Positions 46,633-55,916 are shown, counted from the first letter of the stretch. The stretch: 64,000 bases of DNA from Photobacterium alginatilyticum (GCF_009910675.1 NZ_RSEJ01000005.1:157264-221263); one strand, 5' to 3'. Numbers and translations: made by a program. Notes: generated by a model from the sequence alone, not told the origin.

Positions 46633-47379
46633 ATGAACGAGCAACAGATTGAAGCCCTGGTGAAACGTGTGCTCGCGGGCATGCAGCCTCGCACGCTGGT
46701 TGTTCTGGGCGGTGATGCGGACTATCAGTCCCTGATCATTGCGCGTCTTCAGCAGTGCCAGCAGCGCCGGTTTTCCATCTACATCCCGCCTTCGGCAACT
46801 GCCGCGCATTCAGCGATTCAGTGGCAGGAAGTGGGGGAGATCCTGACGTGGGACGGCAGCGATCCGGTGCAGTTTCTGTCCGGCTTCGAGGCGGTGTGGC
46901 TACCGTTTCTCGATCCGGCAACGCTGGCCGAGATCGCCAATGGCCTGTTCGGATCGCCGGGTGCTGTACTGGTGCAAACCGCTCTGATGAAAGGGATACC
47001 GACAGCCGCTCTGGATTATCAGTGCCGGTTAGACAGCGAGCTGAACCAGCTGAAGGGACTGGCCAATAACCCGGCCATGACCGCAAGGCTGACAGCACAG
47101 CGTCAGACGGTACAGGCACTGGGTTTAACGCTTGGTTCGATAGCGGTATTTGACGCAGAACCACAGGAGCAGGGCTGCCAGTCGCTTTCTACTAACGAAA
47201 GAGCAACGAACGCAATAACAACAAATGTAAGAACAAATGCAAGTGTGCCGGCTGAATCGGCATCGCCACGCTTTATCACCCTTTCCGAGGTGATGGAGCA
47301 GGGGATCGCCGCATTTTCCGAGCAGGACCGGTTAACCGATCTGGCTCAGGAGTATGTAAAGGCTCAGCAGGCGAGCTAA
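46633..47379 (+). CDS. Microcompartment-associated flavoprotein-like accessory protein
   Basis: 248 residues from ATG 46633, which has AGAGG at five bases; an ATG 24 bp upstream lacks a ribosome-binding site. The N-terminal NEQQIEALVKRVLAGM is a typical amphipathic encapsulation helix. Residues about 18-165 look like a Rossmann/flavoprotein-type fold (TLVVLGGDADYQSLII, then AVWLPFLDPATLAEIANGLF and MKGIPTAALDY). The C-terminal part has an Asn/Thr-rich linker (about 185-210) and a final helix. The closest known items are flavoprotein or PduM-like accessory proteins of other BMC loci, but I cannot assign a role. Confidence 0.6.
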   Translation: MNEQQIEALVKRVLAGMQPRTLVVLGGDADYQSLIIARLQQCQQRRFSIYIPPSATAAHSAIQWQEVGEILTWDGSDPVQFLSGFEAVWLPFLDPATLAEIANGLFGSPGAVLVQTALMKGIPTAALDYQCRLDSELNQLKGLANNPAMTARLTAQRQTVQALGLTLGSIAVFDAEPQEQGCQSLSTNERATNAITTNVRTNASVPAESASPRFITLSEVMEQGIAAFSEQDRLTDLAQEYVKAQQAS

Positions 47380-47430
47380 CGCTTTATCTAATTCGAAAAC
47401 AAAAATTGAAAGAAAACTTTAGGAGTATTT

Positions 47431-47832
47431 ATGTCTGAATCTGTAAAAAAATGGCTCTGGATGGCGTTGGTTATCGCCTCTGAAACCTCGGCCACCTCAA
47501 CCCTGAAAATGTTCGACACCAGTGAAGGCTTTACCAAAACAGCCTTGCTGGCAGTTATCGTTCTGCTTTATGTGGTGTGTTACTACTCGCTGTCCCAGGC
47601 GGTGAAATACCTGCCGGTTGGTCTTGCCTACGCCACCTGGTCTGGCACCGGTATCCTGCTGGTCTCGACGCTGGGCATGGTGTTCTACGGCCAGCATCCG
47701 GATATGGCCGCGATGATCGGCATGCTGGTCATCGCCAGCGGGATCATCATCATGAACCTGTTCTCCAAGATGGGTGAAGAAGAAAGCGAAGAAGAAGCAA
47801 TCGAACTTAACACTGAAGAAGCGAAAGGGTAA
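47431..47832 (+). CDS. SMR-family transporter subunit (EmrE-like), first
   Basis: Small multidrug resistance type membrane protein, 133 residues, four TM helices. The membrane-embedded Glu is in LVIASETSATSTLK, and the family motif YLPVGLAYATWSGTGILL is present. An acidic C-terminal tail (EEESEEEAIEL) extends beyond the usual ~110 residues. The next gene, 11 bp on, encodes a second SMR protein; pairs of this kind form heterodimers. In choline loci such genes may handle choline or trimethylamine (or their salts); that is inference. Confidence 0.92.
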   Translation: MSESVKKWLWMALVIASETSATSTLKMFDTSEGFTKTALLAVIVLLYVVCYYSLSQAVKYLPVGLAYATWSGTGILLVSTLGMVFYGQHPDMAAMIGMLVIASGIIIMNLFSKMGEEESEEEAIELNTEEAKG

Positions 47833-47843
47833 GGAGAGACACC

Positions 47844-48173
47844 ATGTTCAACGTAGGATTTTTGTGGCTGGCACTGTCAATTTGCTCTGAGATCACAGGT
47901 ACATCATACATCAAGAAAACCAACAACTTCCGTAATCCGGCGATGTCGGCACTGGTGATTGGTGCATACAGCCTGTGTTACTTCGCGCTGACCAAGGCGA
48001 TGGGTTATATCCCTGTCGGTATTGCGTACTCGCTATGGTGTGGCTTCGGTATTATCGGTGTAACCATCTTCTCGATGATCCTCTACAAGCAGAAGCCTGA
48101 CTTCCCGGCCATGCTGGCAATGGGCCTGATCATCACAGGCGGCGTGATCATGAATGTGTTCTCGCAGATGTAA
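47844..48173 (+). CDS. SMR-family transporter subunit (EmrE-like), second
   Basis: 109 residues, four TM helices, with the membrane Glu in SICSEITGTSYIKK and YIPVGIAYSLWCGFGIIG. It is the last gene of the choline operon and is followed by a strong terminator at 48271. Unlike its partner it has no acidic tail, so the two are clearly distinct subunits and not a recent duplication. Confidence 0.92.
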   Translation: MFNVGFLWLALSICSEITGTSYIKKTNNFRNPAMSALVIGAYSLCYFALTKAMGYIPVGIAYSLWCGFGIIGVTIFSMILYKQKPDFPAMLAMGLIITGGVIMNVFSQM

Positions 48174-48270
48174 TCACCAAGCCTGAGCATGCGATCAATA
48201 CCAACATACGATCAGTATCAAATTGTCGCATGGTTATGGATTGTCTTGCTCAAAACTAGATAGATAGCTG

Positions 48271-48304
48271 AAAGCCCCTAATTCGTATTAGGGGCTTTTT
48301 TTTA
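48271..48304 (+). terminator. Terminator of the choline microcompartment operon
   Basis: Twelve-base arms AAAGCCCCTAAT/ATTAGGGGCTTT and a run of eight T, 98 bp after the last SMR gene. The stretch 48305-48664 before the chemoreceptor shows no other gene. Confidence 0.95.
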
Positions 48305-48664
48305 TGCGAACTAATGTCAATTGCTTGACGAGGCGCCTGTCTAGTTTTCTAAAACCTGACGCCTGATCAAATATGCGACAAATAATCCATAATTCACACT
48401 ACTTTTTGATTTGAAACCATATTCCTGATTGATACCTCTAATGTAGTATGTCCGTGTTTTGACGCTTTTGTCATTTGTTTGACGGGTTGTGTCGCGATCA
48501 AAACCAGCCTGATGTCAAAACTCAGTGATTGCCCTGATAGCTACTGCTCAGTAAGTCGGGTTGCCTTGGCGAGCGGAGTGCCAATTCGACGTGGTGTAAG
48601 CGGCACCATGGCAGCGTTTACTGAAATACATCAAAACTATCTAAAGATAAGAGTAATAAAAAGA

Positions 48665-50269
48665 ATGAAAATAATAAGAAAGCTACTTCAGACTATCGGC
48701 CTTAAGAGTATCCAGGCGCAGCTATTGCTGCTGAGTGTCATCTTAGTACTATCCGGGTTCAGCGCGATGGGGATTATCTACTACGGGATGGAAGCTGATG
48801 CGGCAACCATTAACGTAGCCGGACGCCAGCGAATGCTGTCCCAACGGGTTGCCAAGGAAGTCCTGCTGGTACAGTCCGGCATGGAACAGCAAGAGGGAGT
48901 TAACAAGACAATTAAACTGTTTGAGTCATCAATGAACGTGCTGAGAAACGGCGACAAGGAGCAAGGTATCTCAGCGCCTAAGACCCCTGAGATTGAAGCC
49001 CAGCTTAGCAAGGTGAACGAGCTATGGCTTGAATATCGCGCCGGTATCCAAAAGCTGCTGCAGATAGATGAAAGCCAGCTTCGAAGCGAAGAGAATGCCA
49101 CCCTGATAAGAGAGCTGTATCAGCGTTCTCCGGTTATTCTCAAGGAAATGAATACCGCGGTGAAGATGATGGAGACGGCCAGCAATACCAGTGTGACGGT
49201 CAATATGCAGATCACGTTGGGCTTGATCCTGGTCTTGATGCTGCTGTCCGGAAGCTTGTATCTATACGTTCACGAATATCTGATGAAACCTCTGTTGCCA
49301 CTGCGTGAAGCGCTGCAGCTGTTCGCCAAAGGCGATCTCACCAAGCCATTGCCGTCTGATGACAGTGGCGACGAAATCGGCGCGCTTTATACCGACTACA
49401 ACGAGGCCCGCTGGGGAGTTGCCAGCATGATGGGCAGCGTCATCAAATCGAGCGAACAGCTGAGCGTCTCCAGCCTGCAGCTGAAAAAGGCAGCCACTGA
49501 AAATGCCAGCGGCATGCAGCAGCAATATCAGGAGATCGAGATGATCTCGACGGCGATGAATGAAATTTCTGCCACCATTCAGGAAGTCGCTTCAAGCAGC
49601 GCCAATGCCTCGGAATACACCAACCGTGCAGAACAAGAAGCCAACCGCGGCCGCACTGTGATGCTGGAGGCAACCGGTACTATCGATGAACTTAATCAGC
49701 AGGTGCAGTCGGTAGGGACAGTAATCAATACCCTCAATGCCGACAGCATGGGGATCAGCAAGGTACTGGAAGTGATCAACGACATTGCCGAGCAGACCAA
49801 CTTATTGGCACTAAATGCCGCCATCGAAGCCGCCCGTGCCGGTGAAGCCGGACGCGGATTCGCCGTTGTTGCCGATGAAGTGCGTGGCCTGGCTGCCAGA
49901 ACGGCCAACTCAACCAGCGAAATTCAGCAGATGGTCGAGAAGCTGCAAAAGCAGGCCCATCAGGCTGTAGACGTGATCGGTGCTGGCCAGCAGCAGGCCG
50001 CTGCTGGTGTCGAACACATGAAACAGGCCGATGAAGCCCTAGAGCGTATCGTCGAAGCCGTCGCGGCCATCAATGAAATGAATGCCCATATCGCCACCGC
50101 CACACGGGAAGAAAGTGATGTCGCCGATGACATGAACCAGCGCATCGTCCATGTTGCAGACACCTCCCACAAAACCCGCGACAACGCCACTAACAACCAG
50201 CAACTGGCCGATCACCTATCTGAAGTTGGACAGCAGCTGAGCAACTACACGGAGCGTTTTCATATTTAA
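48665..50269 (+). CDS. Methyl-accepting chemotaxis protein with PilJ-type sensor domain
   Basis: 534 residues from ATG 48665 ([15 protein letters not shown]). TM1 is at about 18-40, a periplasmic helical domain (45-185) begins with [13 protein letters not shown] (50-61 region), TM2 is at about 187-210, then HAMP and a full signalling domain with the hairpin tip ([20 protein letters not shown]). The [10 protein letters not shown] stretch marks the PilJ family, related to the NarX nitrate-binding P-box; P. aeruginosa McpN with this domain senses nitrate. A nitrate ligand here is inference. An upstream in-frame extension of 62 residues has no signal for translation. It has no CheB/CheR-docking pentapeptide at its end (ends TERFHI). 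Confidence 0.92.
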   Translation: MKIIRKLLQTIGLKSIQAQLLLLSVILVLSGFSAMGIIYYGMEADAATINVAGRQRMLSQRVAKEVLLVQSGMEQQEGVNKTIKLFESSMNVLRNGDKEQGISAPKTPEIEAQLSKVNELWLEYRAGIQKLLQIDESQLRSEENATLIRELYQRSPVILKEMNTAVKMMETASNTSVTVNMQITLGLILVLMLLSGSLYLYVHEYLMKPLLPLREALQLFAKGDLTKPLPSDDSGDEIGALYTDYNEARWGVASMMGSVIKSSEQLSVSSLQLKKAATENASGMQQQYQEIEMISTAMNEISATIQEVASSSANASEYTNRAEQEANRGRTVMLEATGTIDELNQQVQSVGTVINTLNADSMGISKVLEVINDIAEQTNLLALNAAIEAARAGEAGRGFAVVADEVRGLAARTANSTSEIQQMVEKLQKQAHQAVDVIGAGQQQAAAGVEHMKQADEALERIVEAVAAINEMNAHIATATREESDVADDMNQRIVHVADTSHKTRDNATNNQQLADHLSEVGQQLSNYTERFHI

Positions 50270-50303
50270 TTGCAGTTTGCGCTGAGAGATGTGATTGACA
50301 CAA

Positions 50304-50331
50304 ATGGCTGGTAATGGAGGTTACCAGCCAT
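50304..50331. repeat. 28-bp perfect inverted repeat downstream of the chemoreceptor
   Basis: Eleven-base arms ATGGCTGGTAA/TTACCAGCCAT around a six-base loop, 34 bp after the chemoreceptor stop. No T run follows on the plus strand. Confidence 0.75.
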
Positions 50332-50403
50332 GGAAATGCAATAAAGCCAGCTAGGCAATGCTTTAGCGGGCTCTTAGTGTCATTCATATAAATGGCAGAT
50401 ACA

Positions 50404-50433
50404 AAAACGGGGCATCCGAAGATGTCCCGTTTC
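50404..50433 (-). terminator. Terminator of ssrA
   Basis: Minus-strand stem AAACGGGACATC/GATGCCCCGTTT with a TTCG loop and a T run, just past the 3' end of tmRNA. Confidence 0.92.
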
Positions 50434-50442
50434 CAAACGTTT

Positions 50443-50812
50443 GGTGGAGCTGGCGGGAGTTGAACCCGCGTCCAAAACCAGTCTAACCAGAGGCGCTACA
50501 TGCTTAGTCTGTCTTTATTCTCGTAAGTGCACTGCGAACAGACACGCTATGCAAGTACATACCAGAATTCATATTTCGCGGTTCATCTCTCTAGTCAAAG
50601 ATTCCCTCGCTATCTCGTTTGGGTTTGAACCCCTGTTATTCCCCGTCTTACAAGCGGAAGCTAGGGCAGGAGCGCTCTCAGCAGGGTATTAAGCTGCTAG
50701 TGCGTAGTTTTCGTCGTTTGCGACTATTTTTTTGCGGTTTTTTTACGAGGCCAACCGCACCTCGGCATGCTCCCAAAGCCTTCGTGATCCTGTCGAATCC
50801 TAAATCAGCCCC
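50443..50812 (-). ncRNA. ssrA: tmRNA (ssrA)
   Basis: About 370 nt. The tRNA-like ends are clear: 5' GGGGCTGATT at 50812 pairs with 3' CAGCTCC, followed by ACCA ending at 50443, and the T-arm reads GGTTCAACTCC on the minus strand. The tag-coding frame at 50721-50689 reads ANDENYALAA then stop, the peptide typical of Vibrionaceae. It rescues stalled ribosomes together with SmpB, whose gene lies 105 bp upstream in the same direction. Confidence 0.97.
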
Positions 50813-50824
50813 AGAGTTCGATCG

Positions 50825-50852
50825 ATGGTAACAGAAAATGCGATAGGGTCAA
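50825..50852 (-). promoter_or_regulatory. Candidate ssrA promoter
   Basis: Minus-strand TTGACC (50852-50847) and TACCAT (50830-50825) with a 16-bp spacer, 12 bp before the mature tmRNA 5' end. Confidence 0.5.
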
Positions 50853-50917
50853 CATAAAACCCTGTTGAACCGGCTCTTATGGAGAAAAATCCACCGCTTA
50901 GCCGGTTCGGCATCTTC

Positions 50918-51400
50918 TTAGCGCATGCTGCTCTTCATAATACGTGCCTTGTCGCGCTGCCAATCACGATCTTTCTTGTCGGCACGCTTGTCGTGCAGCT
51001 TCTTGCCTCGCGCTGTACCTATCTTTAGTTTAACCCATGATGCCTTCCAGTACATGGAAAGAGCCACAATGGTTTGGCCGTCGCGGTTTACCGCGCCCAG
51101 TAGCTTGTCGATTTCGCGGCGGTTAAGCAGCAGCTTGCGGGTACGGGTCGGGTCGGCAACAACGTGGGTCGATGCGGCGTTCAGCGGGGTGATCTGTACC
51201 CCGGAAATGAAGGCTTCGCCGTTGCGCAGGAACACGTAGCTCTCGGAAATGTTTACTTTGCCCGAGCGGATCGCTTTCACTTCCCAGCCCTGCAGTTCCA
51301 GGCCTGCTTCGTATTCGTCGTCAATCGCATACTCATGACGCGCCGATTTGTTTTTCGCAATGGTATTGCTACCCGGCTTGCTTGGTTTTTTCTTTGCCAT
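50918..51400 (-). CDS. smpB: tmRNA-binding protein SmpB
   Basis: Binds the tRNA-like part of tmRNA in trans-translation. 160 residues from ATG 51400 ([14 protein letters not shown]), equal to E. coli. Conserved stretches are [26 protein letters not shown], shown here in pieces: [21 protein letters not shown], and the basic C-terminal tail ([20 protein letters not shown]) that reads the empty mRNA channel. Divergent from ratA. Confidence 0.97.
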   Translation of the reverse strand: MAKKKPSKPGSNTIAKNKSARHEYAIDDEYEAGLELQGWEVKAIRSGKVNISESYVFLRNGEAFISGVQITPLNAASTHVVADPTRTRKLLLNRREIDKLLGAVNRDGQTIVALSMYWKASWVKLKIGTARGKKLHDKRADKKDRDWQRDKARIMKSSMR

Positions 51401-51626
51401 AGATATTTTGTTCACTCTTTTGCAGTCCCTGCCGGATGAGATTATCGGCAGGTCGAAGTGCAGTATCCGCAGGCCTTGAAGGCGTTCGCCTTAAGGCTGG
51501 ATTTGCACGAATTTTGGCTAATAGCCGAGTAATGGTATCATTGCCCCACCTCTTCTCCTAGGTTTTGGCTGCTAAGTCGCTAAATACTTGAGAGTTGAGG
51601 CACTTGTTATGGGTAAAGGAGAAACT

Positions 51627-52061
51627 ATGCCTCAGATTAGTCGCTCTGCACTGGTTCCTTTTAGTGCACAGAAAATGTTTGAACTTGTTAATGATGTTGA
51701 GTCTTACCCTGCGTTTTTGCCGGGCTGTTCCGGCACTAAGATATTAGAAAGTTCTGACGAGCATATGATGGCATCTGTCGATGTATCCAAGGCAGGAATC
51801 AAGAAAACCTTTGTCACCCGCAATCAGCTGATTGGCGTGAATAAAATTGACATGCAGCTGGTGGAAGGCCCTTTCCGGCGTCTGGTTGGCGGCTGGCACT
51901 TTACCGAGCTTGATGCCGAGGCATGCAAGGTTGAGCTGAAACTGGATTTTGAATTTACCAACGGGTTGGTAGAAGCGGCGTTTGGCAAGGTGTTCCGCGA
52001 TCTAACCAATAATATGGTGAATGCGTTTACCCAACGAGCCAGAGAAGTTTATGAGTTCTGA
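51627..52061 (+). CDS. ratA: RatA, START-domain toxin/ubiquinone-binding protein
   Basis: 144-residue START/Bet v1-like protein. E. coli RatA is described as a 50S-binding inhibitor of subunit association; homologous Coq10 proteins bind ubiquinone. The pattern MPQISRSALVPFSAQKMFEL, then VESYPAFLPGCSG, is typical. ATG 51627 follows AAGGAG. It overlaps ratB by 11 bp. The toxin role is from E. coli literature and is debated; the lipid-binding fold is firmer. Confidence 0.94.
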   Translation: MPQISRSALVPFSAQKMFELVNDVESYPAFLPGCSGTKILESSDEHMMASVDVSKAGIKKTFVTRNQLIGVNKIDMQLVEGPFRRLVGGWHFTELDAEACKVELKLDFEFTNGLVEAAFGKVFRDLTNNMVNAFTQRAREVYEF

Positions 52062-52374
52062 AGAAAAGCTGATCCATGTCGAGGTGGTGTACGCGCTGCC
52101 TCAGGCCCAGCGTGTGATCAAGCTGGCGATCACCCCCGATACCCAGGTTCATGAGATTATCGAGCAGTCCGGCGTACTGGAAATGTACCCGGAAATTGAC
52201 CTGAAGAAGAACAAGGTGGGTGTCTACAGTCGTAATGTGAAGCCCAATGCGACGGTGCACGATGGCGATCGGATTGAAATCTACCGTCCGTTACTGGCCG
52301 ATCCGAAAGAGATCCGCCGCAAGCGTGCCGAACAGGCCAAGCAGGAGGCGCTAGACGCCAAGGCGACCGAATAA
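52051..52374 (+). CDS. ratB: RnfH/RatB-family ubiquitin-like protein
   Basis: UPF0125 family, 107 residues with a beta-grasp (ubiquitin-like) fold: HVEVVYALPQAQRVIKLAI, then VGVYSRNVKPNATVHDGDRIEIYRPL. The start ATG 52051 lies inside ratA, so the pair is coupled. Function unclear. A bidirectional terminator follows. Confidence 0.93.
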   Translation: MSSEEKLIHVEVVYALPQAQRVIKLAITPDTQVHEIIEQSGVLEMYPEIDLKKNKVGVYSRNVKPNATVHDGDRIEIYRPLLADPKEIRRKRAEQAKQEALDAKATE

Positions 52375-52401
52375 AGCCTTATTCTGTATACCGGAAACAA
52401 T

Positions 52402-52430
52402 AAAAAAGCTCGCAGTTGCGAGCTTTTTTG
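52402..52430. terminator. Bidirectional terminator between ratB and bamE
   Basis: Arms AAAAAAGCTCGCA/TGCGAGCTTTTTT with a two-base loop, between convergent genes. Confidence 0.95.
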
Positions 52431-52454
52431 TGGTCATCACTTATTTCAGTGGTA

Positions 52455-52811
52455 TCAGTTAATCGGATCCATAAAGTTTGGTCCCGACTGATAGTCACCG
52501 GATAGCCCAGTGAGTTTGTTTTGGGCATCAAAGGTGAGCACCAGGTTCTTCTGAATGGCTTCGTCATGGCCCGGCTTGTGGTAGTAGACGTAGTACCAGG
52601 TATTTGGATATTCAGGTTCAACCAACATTGGCGATCCCAGAACATAGCTCACCTGTTCTTTGTTCATACCGTAACGCAGGGTATTGATGTCGTTTTGATC
52701 AAGGTAGTTACCCTGATTGATATCAATTCGATAAACCAGCCTTTCAACGACTGAACAACCACCTAACAGGCTTACTGCTAACGTTAGTGCAGCAATGTTT
52801 TTCCAACTCAT
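52455..52811 (-). CDS. bamE: Outer membrane assembly lipoprotein BamE
   Basis: Subunit of the BAM complex, 118 residues. The signal peptide ends in LLGGC with lipidated Cys 19. The BamE/SmpA domain is seen in IDINQGNYLDQNDINTLRYG and the later SYVLGSPML and WYYVYYHK. Position between ratB and recN is conserved. Confidence 0.96.
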   Translation of the reverse strand: MSWKNIAALTLAVSLLGGCSVVERLVYRIDINQGNYLDQNDINTLRYGMNKEQVSYVLGSPMLVEPEYPNTWYYVYYHKPGHDEAIQKNLVLTFDAQNKLTGLSGDYQSGPNFMDPIN

Positions 52812-52981
52812 AGCATCCCGGCAAATTCGCTTTTACTGCTGCGATGATAAACAAGCTCTGGGCAGAAGTAAAAAAGCGGTTAAGAAAAAAACTGTAATTG
52901 AGACTGTGAGCTAGCTAATTAGTTGCATCACGGCTTAAGTTTATTTCAATAATACCGGTCTGAACAATATTCTGTTTGATA

Positions 52982-54649
52982 TCAGGCCGCAAACAGCAAT
53001 TCTTTTGCGTTGGCGAGTGTTCTTTCGGTGATTTCGCTGCCGCCCAGCAGGCGGGCCAGCTCGGAAACCCGGGCTTTGTCATCCAGCGGGTACATGTTGG
53101 TCTCGGTCTGGCCTTTGGTTGATTTCTTGGCAACAAACATCTGCTGGTGGCCGCAACCGGCAACCTGCGGCAAGTGAGTCACACACATTACCTGGGTAGA
53201 CTCGCCCAGTGTACGCAGCATTTTGCCGACGATAGCCGCGGTCGGGCCGCTGATACCGACATCCACCTCATCGAAAATCAGGCTCGGGGTTTCGACTTTC
53301 TGCGCGGTAATTACCTGGATGGCCAGGGAAATACGCGACAGCTCACCACCGGAGGCGACTTTGCCCAGCGGCTGCAGCGGCTGGCCGGGGTTGGTCGAGA
53401 CCAGGAAGGTGATGTTGTCAAAGCCCAGCGGGCTGAGCATCCCTTCGGCATCGCTCTGGATATCAATTTTGAAAATACCGTGTTCCATGCTCAGTTCGTG
53501 CATGCTGTTGGAAATCTTCTTGTCCAGCTCCTTGGCGTAGCGCTGGCGGCTCTTGCTGAGCTTTTCTGCCGTGGCGAGGAACTTTTGGCGCTGGAGCTCG
53601 ACCTGCTCGGCCATCTCTTCCAGACGCTCGTCACTGCAGTCCAGCGCTTCAAGATCTTTCAGCAGATCCTGGTGTTTCTGGTATAGCTCGTTGGGCATCA
53701 CGTAGTGCTTGCGTGCCAGTGACATGATTTTGGCCAGACGCTCTTCAAGGTAGATCAGACGCTGAGGATCCATATCCAGATTGTCTAGGTAGCAGCGCAG
53801 CTCCTGGCTCGCTTCCTGAACCTGGATAATGGCTTCTTCCAGCATGGCCGGAATGGTGCTCAGGTTGCTGTCCAGCTCGCCGAGGGTAATGACCTGCTGG
53901 CTGGCCATTTGCAGCAACTGCAGGGCGTTGCCTTCGTCGTTGTCATACAGTACCGAAAGTGCGGTCTGGCTGGAAACGGCCAGCTCGCCGCTGTTGGACA
54001 GGCGCTTGTGCTCTTCTTCGATCTCGGCAAATTCGTCTTCGCCAAGGGCCAGTTCATTGAGCTCTTTGACCTGATACTGGATCAGCTGTTTCTGCGCTTC
54101 GTTCTCTTCCCGGTTCTGGGTCAGGCGCTTGAGCTCGTTATTGGCCTGACGCCAAATTTGGTAGGCCTTGCGGGTTTTTTCCATCAACAGGTGATGACCG
54201 GCATATTGATCCAGCATTTGCTGTTGGTGCTCGGCACGCATCAGCTGCTGGTGGGCGTGCTGACCGTGAATGTTGATCAGCAACTGGCCGAGGGCTTTCT
54301 GTTGCGAGGCCGGTACCGGGCTGCCGTTGATAAAGCCACGGGAGCGGCCTTCTTTGGTGATCACCCGACGCAGGATGCACTCCTCGCCGTCGACGAGTTC
54401 ATTGTCTTCCAGCCAGCGACGGGCTGCCTGGTTGTTCTGCAATGAAAAGGCGGCCGAGATTTCGGCTTTGTCTTCATTTGGCCGCACCATGCTGGCTTCT
54501 GCCCGATCTCCCAAGCATAGGCCGAGCGCATCAATGGCAATAGATTTACCTGCGCCTGTTTCACCGGTAATGGTGGTCATTCCCGGTTTTAGTTCAAATT
54601 CAAGGTTTTTGACAATAGCAAAGTTGGAGATCGTCATATGTGCAAGCAT
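52982..54649 (-). CDS. recN: DNA repair protein RecN
   Basis: SMC-like ATPase for double-strand-break repair; 555 residues (553 in E. coli). Walker A GETGAGKS at 29-36, long coiled coils at about 150-230 and 290-370, C-terminal signature and Walker [16 protein letters not shown] and [12 protein letters not shown]. Start ATG 54649 follows AGGTG. Two LexA boxes lie immediately upstream, so strong SOS induction is expected. Confidence 0.97.
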   Translation of the reverse strand: MLAHMTISNFAIVKNLEFELKPGMTTITGETGAGKSIAIDALGLCLGDRAEASMVRPNEDKAEISAAFSLQNNQAARRWLEDNELVDGEECILRRVITKEGRSRGFINGSPVPASQQKALGQLLINIHGQHAHQQLMRAEHQQQMLDQYAGHHLLMEKTRKAYQIWRQANNELKRLTQNREENEAQKQLIQYQVKELNELALGEDEFAEIEEEHKRLSNSGELAVSSQTALSVLYDNDEGNALQLLQMASQQVITLGELDSNLSTIPAMLEEAIIQVQEASQELRCYLDNLDMDPQRLIYLEERLAKIMSLARKHYVMPNELYQKHQDLLKDLEALDCSDERLEEMAEQVELQRQKFLATAEKLSKSRQRYAKELDKKISNSMHELSMEHGIFKIDIQSDAEGMLSPLGFDNITFLVSTNPGQPLQPLGKVASGGELSRISLAIQVITAQKVETPSLIFDEVDVGISGPTAAIVGKMLRTLGESTQVMCVTHLPQVAGCGHQQMFVAKKSTKGQTETNMYPLDDKARVSELARLLGGSEITERTLANAKELLFAA

Positions 54650-54673
54650 GTGTTCACCTGTTTAAATCAACAC

Positions 54674-54689
54674 CTGTTTTTTCATACAG
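54674..54689 (-). promoter_or_regulatory. LexA (SOS) box 1 of recN
   Basis: CTGTTTTTTCATACAG fits CTGT-N8-ACAG exactly, 25 bp upstream of the recN start. Confidence 0.85.
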
Positions 54690-54695
54690 TATATA

Positions 54696-54711
54696 CTGTA
54701 TCTATACACAG
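54696..54711 (-). promoter_or_regulatory. LexA (SOS) box 2 of recN
   Basis: CTGTATCTATACACAG fits CTGT-N8-ACAG exactly; its centre is 22 bp from that of box 1, about two helical turns, so two LexA dimers could bind on the same face. Confidence 0.88.
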
Positions 54712-54775
54712 TAAAGATACTGGGTGAATTTTTTCTCAGAAAGTTTGATGTGAGTTAAGGTGATGAATTACAGGC

Positions 54776-54804
54776 ACAAAAAAGCCAGCGCAATGGCTGG
54801 CTTA
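54776..54804 (-). terminator. Terminator of nadK
   Basis: Minus-strand stem GCCAGC/GCTGGC followed by six T. Next to it, at 54808-54838, a 17-bp segment (CAGAAGGGAAAGGGG-like) is tandemly duplicated up to the nadK stop. Confidence 0.85.
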
Positions 54805-54839
54805 GCTCTGAAGGGAAAGGGCTCAGAAGGGAAAGGGGC

Positions 54840-55721
54840 TCAGAACAGTTTGCTCGACCAGCCCAGCTTTCCGCGCAGCACGTTGTAGTAGCTGTAGTTC
54901 TTCGGGTGGATCAGCTTGAGGTGGTCCGGGCTCTGGTAAATCAGGATCTCGTCACCGGGGCTGACCGGCAGGGAGACCTGTCCGTCACAGCTGACCTCGA
55001 GGGTACTGCCGTTGGTCGGTGAAACCAGCAGCTTGATCCGGCTGTTGCCGTCGACCACAAGTGGGCGGCAAGACAGCGTGTGCGGGAACATCGGCACCAG
55101 GGAAATGGCATTGAGGCTCGGTGACAGGATAGGGCCGCCGCCCGATAATGAATAGGCGGTTGAACCTGTCGGCGTCGAGATAATGAGCCCGTCTGAGCGC
55201 TGAGAGAAAGCGAAGGTCTCGTCGATATACACTTCGAATTCAATCATGTGGGCAATCTTGTCCGGATGCAGCACGGCCTCGTTCAGGGCGGCGTTGCGGC
55301 TTTTGATTTGCCCGTGACGGTGCACTTCGGCTTCTAGCAAGAAGCGTTTTTCGGTGATGAATTCGCCGTTCAGTACCTTTTCGAGCTCCGAGTCGAAATC
55401 ATCGGGGGCAAGGTCGGTCAGAAAGCCGAGGTTGCCACGGTTGACGCCGATCACGGCCACATCAAAACGGGAAAGCACCCGGGCGGCACCGAGCATATTG
55501 CCGTCACCGCCGACGACGATGGCCAGGTTGGCTTTGTCGCCAATTGTCAGCAAATCGCATAGTGAGGCTTGCGGGACGTCCAGATCGTTAGCCAGACGGT
55601 GATCGACCAATACTTCGTAGCCTTTGTTGTTCAGCCAGTCGTACAAACTTTTGTGGGTTTGCAGGGCGTCAGGGTTTCTCGGCTTACCAATTAACGCGAT
55701 TGTCTGAAAAATGCGCTTCAT
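54840..55721 (-). CDS. nadK: NAD kinase
   Basis: Phosphorylates NAD to NADP. 293 residues (292 in E. coli). GGDG motif at 71-74 ([13 protein letters not shown]), the [17 protein letters not shown] stretch and [14 protein letters not shown] are intact. It is divergent from grpE, as usual in gammaproteobacteria. Confidence 0.97.
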   Translation of the reverse strand: MKRIFQTIALIGKPRNPDALQTHKSLYDWLNNKGYEVLVDHRLANDLDVPQASLCDLLTIGDKANLAIVVGGDGNMLGAARVLSRFDVAVIGVNRGNLGFLTDLAPDDFDSELEKVLNGEFITEKRFLLEAEVHRHGQIKSRNAALNEAVLHPDKIAHMIEFEVYIDETFAFSQRSDGLIISTPTGSTAYSLSGGGPILSPSLNAISLVPMFPHTLSCRPLVVDGNSRIKLLVSPTNGSTLEVSCDGQVSLPVSPGDEILIYQSPDHLKLIHPKNYSYYNVLRGKLGWSSKLF

Positions 55722-55800
55722 GTCCTTGATCCGACAAATGATAGTGGAGCCAGTATAGCGCTAGGTTTAGACACTTGTCGCGCTTTGTGAGCGATCTCGG

Positions 55801-55829
55801 CTTGAATCATTGAACTTCATCCCCATAAT
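55801..55829 (+). promoter_or_regulatory. Heat-shock (sigma-32) promoter of grpE
   Basis: CTTGAA (55801-55806) and CCCCATAAT (55821-55829) with a 14-bp spacer match the sigma-32 consensus very closely, 88 bp before grpE. Confidence 0.85.
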
Positions 55830-55916
55830 ATGCGCATGACCGTTTTTTAAGGGTGGGAACTGTGTGTTTTTTCCACTCCATTGACGAACAATAAATCTTG
55901 GCGGAGAAGCGAACGC

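Noticed and set aside
50304..50331. Terminator for the chemoreceptor gene
   Set aside because: A perfect stem but no T run on the plus strand; kept only as an inverted repeat.
50443..50812. tRNA gene suggested by GGTTCAACTCC and CCA ends
   Set aside because: These belong to the tRNA-like domain of tmRNA; the tag-coding frame and paired ends are present.
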